The notes below the pieces were generated by a model. It saw only the letters and a program-made list of their open reading frames with translations. It did not search any database and was not told the DNA's origin. This document shows positions 22,801 to 32,459 of a stretch of DNA of 64,000 nucleotides, in pieces. Within the stretch, counting starts at the first letter, position 1. Each line of letters begins with the position of its first letter. Location: the NCBI GenBank assembly GCA_018857735.1, contig JABMCL010003058.1, positions 72,001 through 136,000 on the forward strand, written 5' to 3'. The position numbers and the translations under genes were made by a program. The stretch comes from Alviniconcha marisindica (lineage: Eukaryota; Mollusca; Gastropoda; Provannidae).

Positions 22801-24926
22801 CCAGACTGAGATAGTAGTAAGTTGAATTACCCTGTGAGGGATGATTAAAGTATATTGACATGACTTTAGCCTCCATTTTTGATCATGCTGTCTGCTGCGC
22901 GTCTGCCGCAAGTTCGGGCTGAAGCTTGCATCTCATTACAAGCCAGTTGAGAACAAGTAAATTCTTCGAACTGTCCGAACCATGTTCAGCGAACTAAAAG
23001 TTCAATTAAGAAACGAATCATAGTTCATCAAACTGTCTGAAGTATGTTTGGCGAACAAACATTCGCCCAGTTAAGAACGGGCTTTAGGGTTATTTGGATA
23101 TTTGGAACCTTCTTCCTTTATAGTTTAACATGAACATTAACTTTGTAGTTATACATCATGATACATACCTCAAATGATGTAATAATGTATCCAGTCAATG
23201 CTATGTACAGTCATTGTGTGTGTGTGTTTGTAGTGCATTTTTTTGTATAAAACTTTATGTAAATTGTTTCGGTAGGACTATGCTCTACATGTGTACAGAA
23301 TATCATATTTCGGTTAATATGTATCATGTGAGCCCTCAGGGCACTGATGAGCACATGATAAATGTACATTATTATTATTATCCATAAAGACAGTACTGCC
23401 TATGAGATATTCATGAGTGACTAGAACAGTTTAACTTTAAGGCCCAGCTTGACAATGGAATGATATGGGGTCAGTTATGCTCTACATTGGAGCTCTACAT
23501 TGGAATCCTATCAGAAATGATGGCCAGACCATTTTCACAGTCACAGACTGAGTGACCTTGCTACAAAAAGTAAAAGAATGATAAGTCCAGACTTGCATAT
23601 CATTATCATGTAATAATGCTTGGCATCCACATGTGAGCCTACAGTTCAGAAAGTGAAGGGTAACTTTGGAAGCAATAGACTCGGTGGGCAAAGCAGCAAT
23701 CACAAGTGCTGAAGGGGTTTATCTTAAAATACCGTCAATGCTGAACAGCCTGCAGGCACAAGCTTTTGCCAAGGACATTACACCATGCCTGTTCAGGAGA
23801 GAGATCATGTAGAAAAACACATGCCGGCAGCAATTGATGATTGACCATGAAACTAATAAAAGAACAGCCCTGTGAGATAGGACTTTGGTAACTGTGGCTG
23901 GACATGGGTAAATCACTAATGAAAGAAACCATACCTTCCAGCTGGCAGTACAGTGCCATGAACCATCATCTCCCTGCTCCCATACCTGCAACCAAGAAGG
24001 TATACTCAACTGTATACAAATAAATAACAATCAGAATTAAAGGAGGCTTTTCTTTCTCTGGGTTTGTACTCTGACATCATCTTCCTGTTTTGGAAAAAGT
24101 GGACTCCTGAGTCAGCCTTGATATCTGCCTCATTTTTCAGCCAGAACCAAGACAGGGCCATCCACATCATTCTAAATTTAATTTATCTAGATGCACACAT
24201 GACTCCTGTCTCAACCCTGTAGTGTAACACTTACACTAGATTACACTTACGTTAGATTTATTCCATGTCACACAGAACCATAACACAATTTTGAAGGTCC
24301 ATTTTTTTACGGTACAGTCATAGTACTATTCATTGTTAATGTACTGCTACTAGTGCTAGTGTCAACAAGACTCAATAAAATTAATCTAATGTTCTCAGCT
24401 GACGAACGCAAAAATGAGACAGCGACGGCGACGAAAAAAAGCAACAAAAAACAAACAAACAAAAAACAAAAACTGGCATATATCTCTGTTTATGTAACAA
24501 CAAAAAGTGAAACTATAAACGAGGTTGTCCTTGTGTATATAAATATATGCATGCAAAAAGATCACATACGCACATATTCCGGTGCACTATGGAAACAACA
24601 AAATAACCCAGCATGCATTAAAAGTGTCATAGTGCTGAAGCTGGACACTATACAAAAGAAGAAGAAGAAGAAGAAGAAGAAGAAGAAGAAGAAGAAGAAA
24701 GCACCAAAAGCCTCAATGCAAAAATTGTAAACAGACAAGAAAATCTCGATGATGCCAATAACAAGAGGACGTAGTACTGTAGATAGATCTATCTACTTTT
24801 GCCGGAGCACTTCACCTTCACAGTTTGATCACTGGAGCATGTTGCCATGCGTCGACCGTGAAAATCGTATGAAACATCATGAATTAGATCTTTGTGATCC
24901 ACTGCAATGGATTTAGCAACAAACAT
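14074..24926 (-). CDS. SEH1L: SEH1-like nucleoporin, whole gene (8 coding exons)
   Basis: This is a WD40 protein of the Y-shaped (Nup107-160) nuclear pore subcomplex. The same protein is a subunit of GATOR2, which regulates mTORC1 at the lysosome. The coding exons on the minus strand are 24926-24816, 23985-23935, 22320-22117, 20225-20095, 19242-19150, 18465-18325, 16615-16455 and 14273-14074. They join without a frame break into 363 residues; the vertebrate protein is about 360. Diagnostic stretches include [20 protein letters not shown] at the N terminus, [37 protein letters not shown] and [10 protein letters not shown]. Known Seh1 structures form an open six-bladed propeller closed by a blade from Nup85; I infer the same here. 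All introns have GT–AG ends. The N-terminal ATG matches the family start. The C-terminal tail from about residue 310 is Ser/Ala/Asn-rich and poorly conserved, as in relatives. The identification is near certain. Confidence 0.97.
14525..14684 (+). repeat. (GA)n tract with GGGAGG interruption, in SEH1L intron 7
   Basis: About 160 bp of GA with a GGGGAGGGAGGGAGAGG centre. In the SEH1L transcript this is a (CU)n tract about 250 nt upstream of the exon-8 acceptor. Confidence 0.97.
15102..16385 (+). repeat. CCAGCCAC/AGACAACC minisatellite complex, in SEH1L intron 7
   Basis: Units are built from GACAGACAACCAGCCACAAG and related words of 16 to 45 bp. A higher-order duplication of about 285 bp carries the same leader (GATGTCTTCTGGACAAAACC at 15102 and 15378) and the same inserted SINE-like piece (15304-15375 and 15595-15668). 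From 15950 to 16185 a regular 60-bp unit (CCAGGCCAGCCCACTAGTCA …) repeats four times. Confidence 0.92.
15595..15668 (+). mobile_element. Dispersed AATAATAATAA–GCGCTTTACAA repeat fragment
   Basis: AATAATAATAAAAAGGATTT, then CTATAGTGCCCATCAACAGC and GCACAGAGCGCTTTACAACA. A near-identical copy lies at 15304-15375 and a diverged one at 28820-28890. The pattern is a common dispersed repeat end in invertebrate genomes. Confidence 0.65.
16455..16615 (-). CDS. SEH1L: SEH1L coding exon 7
   Basis: This exon encodes residues 245-297. It has a Gly/Ser-rich loop ([11 protein letters not shown]), then the last WD blade, [20 protein letters not shown], and DGCVRMWK. The acceptor is ACTGTGCAG|GAAAG and the donor TGGAAAG|GTGGGG. 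The acceptor sits at the edge of a 35-bp minisatellite in the preceding intron. Confidence 0.96.
16626..17228 (+). repeat. 35-bp minisatellite in SEH1L intron 6, about 17 copies
   Basis: The unit is GGGCCACAGAAACTGGTCAC, then TGATCACCAGCATCA. Copies are nearly identical between 16900 and 17200 and diverge toward exon 7. The last degenerate unit abuts the exon-7 3' splice site at 16616. Confidence 0.95.
17411..17582. mobile_element. Fold-back MITE, copy A (short), SEH1L intron 6
   Basis: ATCAACACACACGGGAGTTA at 17447 pairs with its inverse ending CTCCCCTGTGTGTTGAT at 17582. An extra left end, TCTGAAACAGAACGCAGCCC, is shared with copy B. Its inverse (CTTTCTGTGTTTCAGA) forms the right end of copy C. 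Confidence 0.8.
18325..18465 (-). CDS. SEH1L: SEH1L coding exon 6
   Basis: This exon encodes residues 198-243: [46 protein letters not shown]. The acceptor is TTGTGCAG|AAAATGG and the donor CTTACAG|GTGAGT. It corresponds to the conserved vertebrate PVHDIAFAPN…LGRSFHILAIATKD segment. Confidence 0.96.
19150..19242 (-). CDS. SEH1L: SEH1L coding exon 5
   Basis: This exon encodes residues 167-196, including [15 protein letters not shown] and KVKLFEYSD. The acceptor is GTTTCAG|GGTACAG and the donor ACAAAG|GTTGGA. The phases (1 base in, 2 bases out) fit exons 4 and 6. The loop before KVKLFEY is shorter than in vertebrates. Confidence 0.93.
19757..19841 (+). repeat. (GA)n microsatellite in SEH1L intron 4
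   Basis: About 80 bp of GA; it reads as (CU)n in the SEH1L transcript. Confidence 0.97.
20095..20225 (-). CDS. SEH1L: SEH1L coding exon 4
   Basis: This exon encodes residues 123-165 plus two bases of Arg166: [20 protein letters not shown] through [10 protein letters not shown]. The acceptor is TTCTGCAG|GCTACA and the donor CTCAAG|GTGGGT. It covers the middle WD repeats. The vertebrate counterpart reads [20 protein letters not shown]. Confidence 0.95.
20258..20695 (+). repeat. About 44-bp minisatellite in SEH1L intron 3, about 10 copies
   Basis: The unit is GTCAACTGCTATCCACCAGT, then TGCCACAAACATCATGACTG and CTCT. The array begins about 30 bp upstream of the exon-4 acceptor in transcript direction. 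Confidence 0.95.
21032..21320. mobile_element. Fold-back MITE, copy B, SEH1L intron 3
   Basis: This is a long imperfect hairpin. The left arm (CACCTGGCATGCGAGTAAAT, ACGAGGTACATA) pairs with the right arm (TATGTACCTTGTATTTACTT, GCATGCCAGGTGAG) around a loop near 21185-21205. Outer arms are AGATGTCACACAAACACAAA and TTTGTGTGACATCT. It is 289 bp and non-coding. Confidence 0.85.
21862..22141 (-). repeat. 31-bp minisatellite copying the SEH1L exon-3 5' splice site, 9 copies
   Basis: On the coding (minus) strand each unit contains CTGCAGTTGGTAAGC, that is, the exon-3 end plus donor. Copies have their exon/intron boundary base at 22117 (real), 22086, 22055, 22024, 21993, 21962, 21931, 21900 and 21869, exactly 31 bp apart. 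One copy has GTAAAC instead of GTAAGC and the outermost has GTAAGG. The first unit is partly coding (PKHMGLQL). Confidence 0.95.
22117..22320 (-). CDS. SEH1L: SEH1L coding exon 3
   Basis: This exon encodes residues 55-122, from [17 protein letters not shown] to APKHMGLQL. The acceptor is CTTACCAG|ACGCAC and the donor CTGCAGTTG|GTAAGC, phase 0 on both sides. The last roughly 22 nt of the exon together with the donor form the first unit of a 31-bp tandem array that runs on into the intron (see the array entry). Confidence 0.96.
22463..23083. mobile_element. PIF/Harbinger-like MITE in SEH1L intron 2
   Basis: The terminal inverted repeats of about 35 bp begin AGCCCGTTCTTAATTGGGTG on the left. 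The right end is CCCAGTTAAGAACGGGCT. TTA flanks both sides (22460-22462 and 23084-23086), matching the 3-bp TTA/TAA duplication of PIF/Harbinger elements. The 621-bp element has GCGAACCTAGTTGGAAGTAT repeated inside the left arm and no coding capacity. Confidence 0.82.
23084..23934. other. Rest of SEH1L intron 2
   Basis: AT-rich intron sequence with no element recognised apart from a short (ATT)n near 23369. Confidence 0.5.
23935..23985 (-). CDS. SEH1L: SEH1L coding exon 2 (51 bp)
   Basis: This exon encodes residues 38-54, [17 protein letters not shown], completing the first WD blade. The acceptor is TTGCAG|GTATGG and the donor AAG|GTATGG, both phase 0. It is too short to be found as a gene by itself, but the homologue alignment and the splice sites agree exactly. 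Confidence 0.95.
24657..24701 (+). repeat. (GAA)n trinucleotide repeat in SEH1L intron 1
   Basis: About 14 GAA/AGA units on the plus strand, reading (UUC)n in the SEH1L transcript. Confidence 0.95.
24816..24926 (-). CDS. SEH1L: SEH1L coding exon 1
   Basis: This exon encodes residues 1-37. It starts at ATG 24926-24924, giving [14 protein letters not shown], and ends with SSDQTVK. The donor is AAG|GTGAAG, phase 0. The open frame continues upstream of the ATG, but the family start is this methionine, so the upstream part is taken as 5' UTR. Confidence 0.96.
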
Positions 24927-25834
24927 ATTTTGTGTTTTAAGGATGCAGGCGACAAAACTTGAAGTCACCACAAATTTGCGGTGGGAGTGCGCCACATTCT
25001 GCTTCCTGTGTACAGACACTGTGTAACTTAATCAATCATTGGACGAAATGTTTCATGCAAACCAATCAAAAACTGGAATACTGATGGCTTCATATTCAGG
25101 GAGGTTTTGTTACAGCTATGTTCTCGTATGGCTAATACATTTATTTTGTTTACGTATTTCTCTCAAATGTTGTAGTGAAGCGCCTTCATCAACTTGCACT
25201 GGATTACCTATAGAACTCTTGGCAACCTGACATGTTTATTCGCATATCGCTCGGTCTGTCCACAAATGGGATAATCCAAACCAAATCCAGGTTTTAAAAT
25301 CCGGAAATAGAACAAGGCTGCACTGCAGTGCAACATGAATGTCTACGTGCATTTTCTGAGATTTGAACAAAAAATTAAGCCATCAAAGCCGTAATACCGA
25401 TCTGGAAGAGCTGGTTAGTATGCTTTTATTCGAAATGATTGCTCTTTTTGAAGACATAGGAACTTTCCTGCAAGAGTCATTGCACATTCTAACACTGACA
25501 CAGTGACACTGACAGCGACATAGACCTGGCACAGGTTCTCCCACCCTCTGTCTCGTCATCATCATCATCATCATCATCACATGTGTCAAGCCGAAAGATG
25601 CGAGACTTTTTTAGTACCCTATCAACAATGATTGTCAATCAATGCGCCCTTGTTGAGAAATAAAATAACTCATTAATTTTTATTTAAAAAATAAATAAAT
25701 CGATTTGGATCTTTCCCAAACAGTTGTTGACTGGAAGTGGAACAACTTTCTTGAGGCAGTGACATCAGCCGCAGCTCTGGAATCCGTCCAGTTCCAGTCA
25801 CCGCTGCCCAAAATCATAGCCCCCCCCCCCCCCC

Positions 25835-25871
<37 letters not shown>

Positions 25872-26647
25872 CACCTCCCTATCATAGTGACAGAACCTTC
25901 GAGAGAGGCAGAGAATGAGTGAGAGAGAGAAACATAAATGGACAGAGAGAGAGAGGGAGAGACTGAATCTTTTCTTCTTGTTTTTATCATGTCTTCCATT
26001 GACAGAGCTTTTTCCTCTCCCTCTTTCTCAGTTTCTGTCTGTGAAAAAAGAAAAGAAAAGAAAAAAGAAAACAAAAAAAACATGGGTGGGTGGGTGGGGG
26101 GGGGGGGGGGGGGGTATCTGATGAAGTAATGAACCACACTTTAAAAAACTCCTGTCCTATGAACCATGGTATGCCACTATCAGGACTATGAGACCAACTG
26201 CACTCTGCAGGTCATTTTTAATTTTACATAGAGCTATACATGTCAGCATGCTGCATGGTTGATGGGAAATGAATAATTAGTTGATAATATATTTTATTTT
26301 ATTTTTTGTGCTATAATATATATCCTGACTAAGTGCATTCATACATGTTCAGTTTTTCTACACTATCTAACCTTTGGTCAACTTCTTTTCACCTTTTTGC
26401 TTTTACTTTGTAACTTAATGATAAAATATATGTTTTATTGTTAGACTGATATTGTCTGACAACAGGTCATGCTTTAAAAAGTCCAAGAGAGCAAAACTTT
26501 CAGAAATGTTCGTTGATAAAATTTGCATGGAGAAAATAAAGCTGGACTTGTACAGTTGTACTACTCAGTACTTGTACTGTCAGGTTAGTGTTTTAATACA
26601 AGCTTTTATCTTCAAGTTCTTGTGATGCTTTTATGTTCCAGGTCCAA
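24927..26647. promoter_or_regulatory. Divergent SEH1L/NEURL2 intergenic region
   Basis: The two start codons face away from each other 1.72 kb apart, so the 5' UTRs and promoters of both genes must lie here, or for NEURL2 in an unrecognised 5' exon. I see no TATA box at a convincing distance. The region holds an (ATC)n run near 25556-25578, poly-C and (AC)n at 25820-25869, a GA-rich stretch, and poly-G at 26096-26114. A possible splice donor CAG|GTTAGT lies at 26581-26589. Confidence 0.5.
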
Positions 26648-27359
26648 ATGATGCCAACAACCCGTTTTCACCCTTACCATGGGCAAAACATACGTTTATC
26701 TAATGATGATATGGTGGCATATAGAGAAACCAGCTTTGCACATGCCTTAGTCTTTAGTGAGAAACCTTTAATGCCAGGGGAAATATTTCTTCTGGAGATT
26801 GAGAAAACAGAGCGTGGTTGGAGCGGCCATTTGAGAGTGGGACTGACGCAGCTCTGTCCAGAGGAGCATTTTGTGCTGCCTCAGTATGCTTTGCCGGATC
26901 TGGCCAACATGGGACGGTCGTGGATCTCTGCTGTCACCAAGACCCACAACCGCATGTTTGCAAGCAGCAACGCTAACGCCGAGGAGCGGAGTTCCTACGA
27001 GTCTGTGCTGGGCTCTTCAGATGTGATACTGACCCCGCGTGGCAAAGTTCACCGCAGCATGCTGCACCCCGCCTGCCACACAGCATACAGGGAGAGGACT
27101 GTGCATGACAGACTGGCGCCCAGAGAAGGGATGGGCGGTGAAGGCTTTTCACAGGACAGTATGCTGCCGACAGATGTGGGTAGCCGCATTGGCATCATGT
27201 TCAAAGTGACTAATGATGTGGCGCACATGCACTTTATCTTTAATGGTGAGGATCAGGGCCCATCGGAAGAGGTGATCCCATATCGCAGCGGACCACTGTT
27301 CGCTGTGGTTGACGTGTACGGCACCACGAAGCAGGTCCGCATCGTGCAGCTTTATGGAG
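26648..27359 (+). CDS. NEURL2: Neuralized-like protein 2, coding exon 1 (NHR domain)
   Basis: This exon encodes residues 1-237 plus one base of Val238. The neuralized homology repeat runs from about residue 4 ([17 protein letters not shown]) to 237 ([20 protein letters not shown]). Conserved family positions include [44 protein letters not shown] and [15 protein letters not shown] domains recognise substrates; in vertebrates NEURL2/Ozz is a substrate receptor for a muscle Cullin-5 ubiquitin ligase. I chose ATG 26648 because the preceding bases look like an acceptor (TTATGTTCCAG|GTCC) and the upstream in-frame ATG at 26633 would lie in the intron. Any 5' UTR exon is unidentified. The donor is TATGGAG|GTGGGT. 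Confidence 0.93.
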
Positions 27360-27680
27360 GTGGGTTGTAGTTTTAAACTTGCATGGACAATTGTGAGGCC
27401 ATGCAATGATCAATGTACTGGACTGCTAATCTGTCCAGCCACCTTTATGTCTGTGGCACATGTGCAAAAAAATCCACATTTGTGTTCATGTTGGGATCTT
27501 CTTTGATAGTACTACTACTAGGAATGTGTTGAATGTTGACGGCATGATGAATTATGATGGTACATCAAGTGTTGGTAACACTAACAGTAACACTGACTTA
27601 TTCAAGTCATTGAAGTTTATTCAGCTTTCAAATGATTCAGCTTTACCCACCCAGGCCAGTTTCATAGATATTGGCCAGTT

Positions 27681-27846
27681 GTTGTTGTTGTTGATTGCTT
27701 TTTATCTGCATACACCATACAACCGTGCACCATGTCACTTCATGCAAAGCCACATGTATATATGTAAGGTGCATGCATGTTTAGCTGTAACCTGCCACCT
27801 GCACTTTTGGCAGAATGGGATCTTTTATGTGCTATTGCAGTAACAC
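27681..27846 (-). mobile_element. SINE fragment in NEURL2 intron
   Basis: On the minus strand it reads AGCACATAAAAGATCCCATT, then CTGCCAAAAGTGCAGGTGGC and ACATGGTGCACGGTTGTATG. It matches 40963-41085 of the tRNA-headed SINE over about 120 bp, in the opposite orientation. Confidence 0.75.
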
Positions 27847-28819
27847 TAACAACTGCTAATGTGTAATAATATTTGGACAAGATCATTCTTATATTGGTAT
27901 GATTTTGTGCCTGTCTTTGATCATGTGTAATGTAAGGGAGACAACTCTGCAGGACGGTGACTTCTGCTGAGCTATATCGGTGTATACATTCAATTCATGC
28001 CAGTTTCAATGACCTGTCTAATTTCAAGGTTAGAGCATTTTAACCATTTGGAAAAATGAAACTGAAAGGTAAATTGGTACAAAGGTTACTTTTCCAGTAT
28101 TTTCTTATGTCACAGAGTTCAAACTTTGTATGATTGTGAGTGTTACAAATTATACAATATAGTGATTAAAGGACTTATAGTATATAATTTTATATGTAAT
28201 ATGGATACTACACATAATTATTTTGTGACAGTAAGATGTATTGGGAAGGAAGAGGGAGGTATTTAACAATTCTGGAACTAGGCAAAACACATGACACTGT
28301 CACTGGTTTTGTCCTGAATACTTTTTTTAGTTGGATCTTTTTAAAACTTTGTGTGATCATGATCAGCTCTATATCTGTTGAAATTTGCCAGTAGACCCCT
28401 TTCACTTAAATCTTTGCGCATGCGCAATGGACTGCTGTACGCAGTATAATTCAGTTTGGAGTTATGTCCCTTTAATTTTGCTGGCTAGTAGTACTGTCAC
28501 TAACATGATAGGAATACACATCTAGTCTGATGATACTGTCTATAAATATGATGACAGAGAATATCAGACTGGACATTTATTATGATAACAGTGGTGACTG
28601 TAGCACTAGCAAGTTTCAAGGGACACCATTCAAAACTGAATTATATTGCTTGGCTTGGCACAATGGTAAACATCAGCATGATCAGGTTTCTGTTTTTCAC
28701 CTGAGAGCTTTCAAGCTGTGCAAGACATTTTAGATGAAAATATTCTTCTCTTCCTCCATGATTAAGTGACTGCCTTGATCATTTTGATGATTCCACCAGT
28801 TGGAGAGTCTGAAGTTGAT

Positions 28820-28890
28820 AATATTAATAGCAGCCGTTTCTATAGTGCTGTATCTCACTGACACCCTGTCACACTGCGCTTTACAAGATC
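28820..28890 (+). mobile_element. Dispersed repeat end (TTTCTATAGTGC…GCGCTTTACAAG)
   Basis: It shares the TTTCTATAGTGC start and GCGCTTTACAAG end with the two copies inside the array at 15304-15668. Confidence 0.6.
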
Positions 28891-29345
28891 AACAAAAATG
28901 TATACATTAAAACTTTAAACAATATTTATTATATTATAGCTATCATGTTGTATTCCTTGCACACCTGGGGGGGGGGGGGGGGGGGGGGGAGTAAAAGACA
29001 GAATTTGAAAATGGGGAAAGTGTGGGGGCAACAATTTGTAGGAATTCTGCTAATGAAATGAGTATGATGTAGTTTGGTTGGCTAGATACTCTGCTGCATC
29101 TGGCAGTGCTTTCATGAATTAAATCATTGTGCAAAATCTGAATCAGGGCATGTGTCAATAAGGCATTCAAAGAACAACAGAATCAGTGCTAAATTTATGT
29201 TATATGTATCTTAAAATGATGTCTGTTTACCACACCTCATGAAACTTTCCTTGTTGCAAAACTTAGTGAATAAGGAATCTGAACAGGAATGGCAATTTTT
29301 CGCGGGAGTGTGCGTTTTACTTCAGTGAACACTTTTCTGTTGCAG

Positions 29346-29467
29346 TGACGACTCTCCAGAATGCTTGTCGAGACCGAATTCTTCAGCTGATTGAGAAGAA
29401 TGACATTTACAAGCTGCCGCTACCTAAAAAAGTTCTGCAGTTCCTCAATTTTGATATTGAGTTATAG
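29346..29467 (+). CDS. NEURL2: Neuralized-like protein 2, coding exon 2 (SOCS box)
   Basis: This exon follows the acceptor TTCTGTTGCAG|TGACG. The split codon G|TG restores the frame and gives VTTLQNACRDRI, then QLIEKNDIYKLPLPKKVLQF, ending NFDIEL and TAG at 29465-29467. TLQNACRDRI fits the elongin BC-box pattern (Leu-x3-Cys-x3-aliphatic). LPLP matches the Cullin-5 box (LPxP). The complete protein is 277 residues against about 285 in human. The phase agreement and domain order (NHR then SOCS) support joining the exon across the 1,986-bp intron. Confidence 0.93.
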
Positions 29468-31247
29468 CATTAATTCACGGAAGGCTCGTTGTCTGCGTAC
29501 ATCACACTTGTCCACGGCCTGTCAGTGCATCATTTGGTTTTGGATTCAATGTTCAGTTTGGTTCCGTACAGTAAAAAACAAAAGGGGAGTTGTTGCTCAT
29601 GTTCAGCTAAAATCCTCTGTACTGGGGCATTTGTGTCATCATGATTATAATGATATTGGTAAACTGCTTTTTTGTGTTTTTGTTTCTTTTTTCTTCTTCT
29701 TTTTTTCAAAGTTAAATTTGGCATGTTTCCAGTGAGTGGGAGAGGAGGAAAAGATTGTTTGTTTCTTGTCTGTCAATGTATAACTTTATATTATTAGAAG
29801 TATTGTTTCGTAAAAACTTGTTTAAAAGTAATCTGACCATGGAGCCAGAAAGAAAGAAACCTTGTTCTGTGATTCAGATCAGAGGAGTGCCACATTAAAA
29901 AAAAAAAAAAAAAAAAGGGTTTTAAAGTATAACAATTTTCTAAAGAACTCATGAAATGCAAACAAACCAAAAATATATCAGTAAAATGAGTGACATGGAA
30001 AATGCAGAGGAAGAAAATTGTGAAGACATCTTTTTTGATGCAGAGGAAGAAAATTGTAATGACATCTTTTTTTTACGTGGAAGGTGCAGAAGAAAAAAAT
30101 TGTGATGACATGTTCGGTTTTTCTTTACATGGAAGATGCAGAGGCTTACATCATATTTTTTCACATGGAAGATTAAGAGGAAGAAGATTGTGCTGACGTA
30201 AATTTGTGGAAGGGTGGAAGTTCAAACCAGGGGAACCAGGGGAAGCAGTGCAAAGACACAAGAAGCTGGCCCCAAAACATAGAAAATGTGAATTATTTTC
30301 CCTTACTACAATTGTACAAATTCTGTTGGGTTAGTCTACCAATATTATTTAAAAAAAGTACTTGTTTGTTTGAATTTGAACTCCTGAGGGTGCAGCGATG
30401 TTGGATCACTCTTCCCAAGCCACTGACGCTAGTGACAGTGTGCCGACCGCTGGGCACAAATCGCAGCACTTCCCACAGTTTGTGTTTTCACAATTTTCAT
30501 TTTTGAAAACATCAGTTTTTGCCAGACAGGACCAGAAATCGAGTGAAGAGCTGCTGTGTATCTGTCCTTCTGCTTTGTTTTCTGTTTCGTATTCCATTCC
30601 AGTAGATTGACAGGGTCAGTGATGCAGCTTTTTGTCAGTTCCTGTCTAGAAGAAGTCCATTCTAGTAGATTGATAGGGTCGGTAATGCAGATTTTCTACA
30701 GTTCCTCTCTAGAAAACCCCGAAAGAGTTATTGGATGAAGAAAATTAGACAAAAGAAAATATGTTAACGGTACTGATGGTATTTTGGTCTGAAACTGAAA
30801 CCAAAACATTTGCAAATAATTTGATTCATAGAACTTTCCATACCAGTAAGCCCATGGTGTATTTCTGGTAGTTCTAACAGTACAATTTTTTCCTCTCCTC
30901 CTAAACATATACATGTTTTGTTATCTTCTACTAGTTCTAGATACAGTTGTGTGAACCAGAGCAATATATGGTGAGTGGCTGTGCATAATGATTGATTTTC
31001 TGAACAACTTACTTACTTTATGCCATGGTTGTGATACTGGGACAAGAATGCTTTTGAAACGTGTAATGTACCAAGTTTTTACAATTCTTTTCCTCCTTCT
31101 TCCTGTCAGTTTATGGTGAATACGTTATTTTTCTGCAAACCATGTTAACAAATTGTTGCTCAGCAATATTATGCCTACTGACTCAATGATGCATGGACAT
31201 TACTGCACTAAAGAAATGAAACAAACAAACATGTATTCTGCCAATAG

Positions 31248-31288
31248 GTTGCCCTGATATAACCGTCCTGATTGACTGGGCATTAATT
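31248..31288 (+). mobile_element. SINE tail fragment, copy 2
   Basis: GCCCTGATATAACCGTCCTG, then ATTGACTGGGCATTAA, matches the tail block found at 13176-13250 in the opposite orientation. Confidence 0.65.
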
Positions 31289-31898
31289 TTTTTTAATCAA
31301 GTTACATACTGCAGATAGTAAACAGTATTACAACTGAATAGTCCAGCAAGCTTTCAAAGTATTTAAGTGAGTCAAAATGTGTTGCATACAAAAATCAGAG
31401 TTCAGGAGCTGTGTGAAAGTCGAGGTGCCCATCCTGGGCACCCTGTCCTAATGAGCCTTATGGTTTCTGTGGACGTAAAGCAACATTGAACCTTGCACGC
31501 GCATTGGTCACAATTTGTCCCTAATATGTCAACCTGACATCTGAGGACGTTAAGCTCCACATCATCATCATCGTTGCATTAACAGATTTGTTACACTACC
31601 ACAGTACCAGCTCTGAAATGGAATGGCTCCACTGATGCTGACTGCAATGTGGTCTTGCATTCTGATTGTGTGAGAGGTTGCAGTCAGCCAGTAAAGTATT
31701 AATCGTCAAGTGAAGGGAAGTGACTGTGCTTAGTATAATAATAATTTATGGTGCTTTATCTTGTAAAGAGCCTGGAGCGCTTCTGAAGGCCTACAGATGT
31801 AGACGTTCGTCACATGCAAAAACACACACACACTTGCACTAAAAGTAAAACACACATTTTATACAGTTGAGCACATGCACACATTCACACACATGCAC

Positions 31899-31957
31899 CC
31901 CCCCCCCCCCCCCCCCCCCCCCCCCCACATACCCTCCACCCCACCACCCCCACCCCC

Positions 31958-32007
<50 letters not shown>

Positions 32008-32067
32008 GCACATGCATGCACGCACCTGTGCTCAACAAATACAGACACAAACAAACACACACACACA

Positions 32068-32107
<40 letters not shown>
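31899..32107 (+). repeat. Poly-C and (AC)n compound tract
   Basis: A C run of about 28 bp at 31899-31926 is followed by C-rich and (AC)n runs at about 31965-32003 and 32057-32107. Confidence 0.95.
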
Positions 32108-32110
<3 letters not shown>

Positions 32111-32453
32111 TGTGCATACTGGCAGTGATGGGCTTTGTGGAAAAGAGAAGAAAGTCAACCCATCTTCGATGGGTGTAGAGTGCCATATTGCCCAGTGACT
32201 TCTGTTCATTATAACAATGCCCAGTTGTGGAGCACTTGGTCCACAGTGCAATGCTCAGTGTGCTCAAAATGTTTGTTTAAAATGACAGAAGAGGAACTGT
32301 TGCATAGCTACATATAATTATATAAACTTGCTGTGAAATCTTCATTCATGCTAATTGTAGGTAATTATTTTACATCAGATGTCACATGGAAGCGCTTTCA
32401 TAAATGTGTACATGTATATTTAGATTCTTTTTGTGGCATTGTATGTATAAACA

Positions 32454-32459
32454 AATAAA
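32454..32459 (+). terminator. Candidate NEURL2 polyadenylation signal
   Basis: AATAAA on the plus strand, about 3.0 kb after the NEURL2 stop, is followed by GT-rich sequence as expected of a downstream element. Another AATAAA lies at 37111-37116. An ATTAAA just before the poly-A run at about 29896-29915 is a nearer option. The true end cannot be chosen from sequence. Confidence 0.25.

Larger units (their letters stand above)
27360..29345 (+). other. NEURL2 intron
   Basis: This is a 1,986-bp intron with GTGGGT…TTGCAG ends, phase 1. It contains a SINE fragment (27681-27846), a dispersed repeat end (28820-28890) and a poly-G run of about 20 bp at 28970-28989. Confidence 0.88.

Noticed and set aside
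24927..25019. N-terminal extension of SEH1L upstream of MFVAK
   Set aside because: The family begins at MFVA; the extra 31 codons have no homologue and are probably 5' UTR.
26633..26647. Upstream start (MFQVQ) for NEURL2
   Set aside because: The ATG lies in a sequence ending TTCCAG that looks like a splice acceptor. MMPTTRF at 26648 matches the expected start of the NHR domain better, but an unspliced 5' end cannot be excluded.
29896..29915. NEURL2 poly(A) tail as evidence of a processed retrocopy
   Set aside because: The gene has an intron with correct phase, and the A run is not flanked by a target duplication; it is a genomic A tract.
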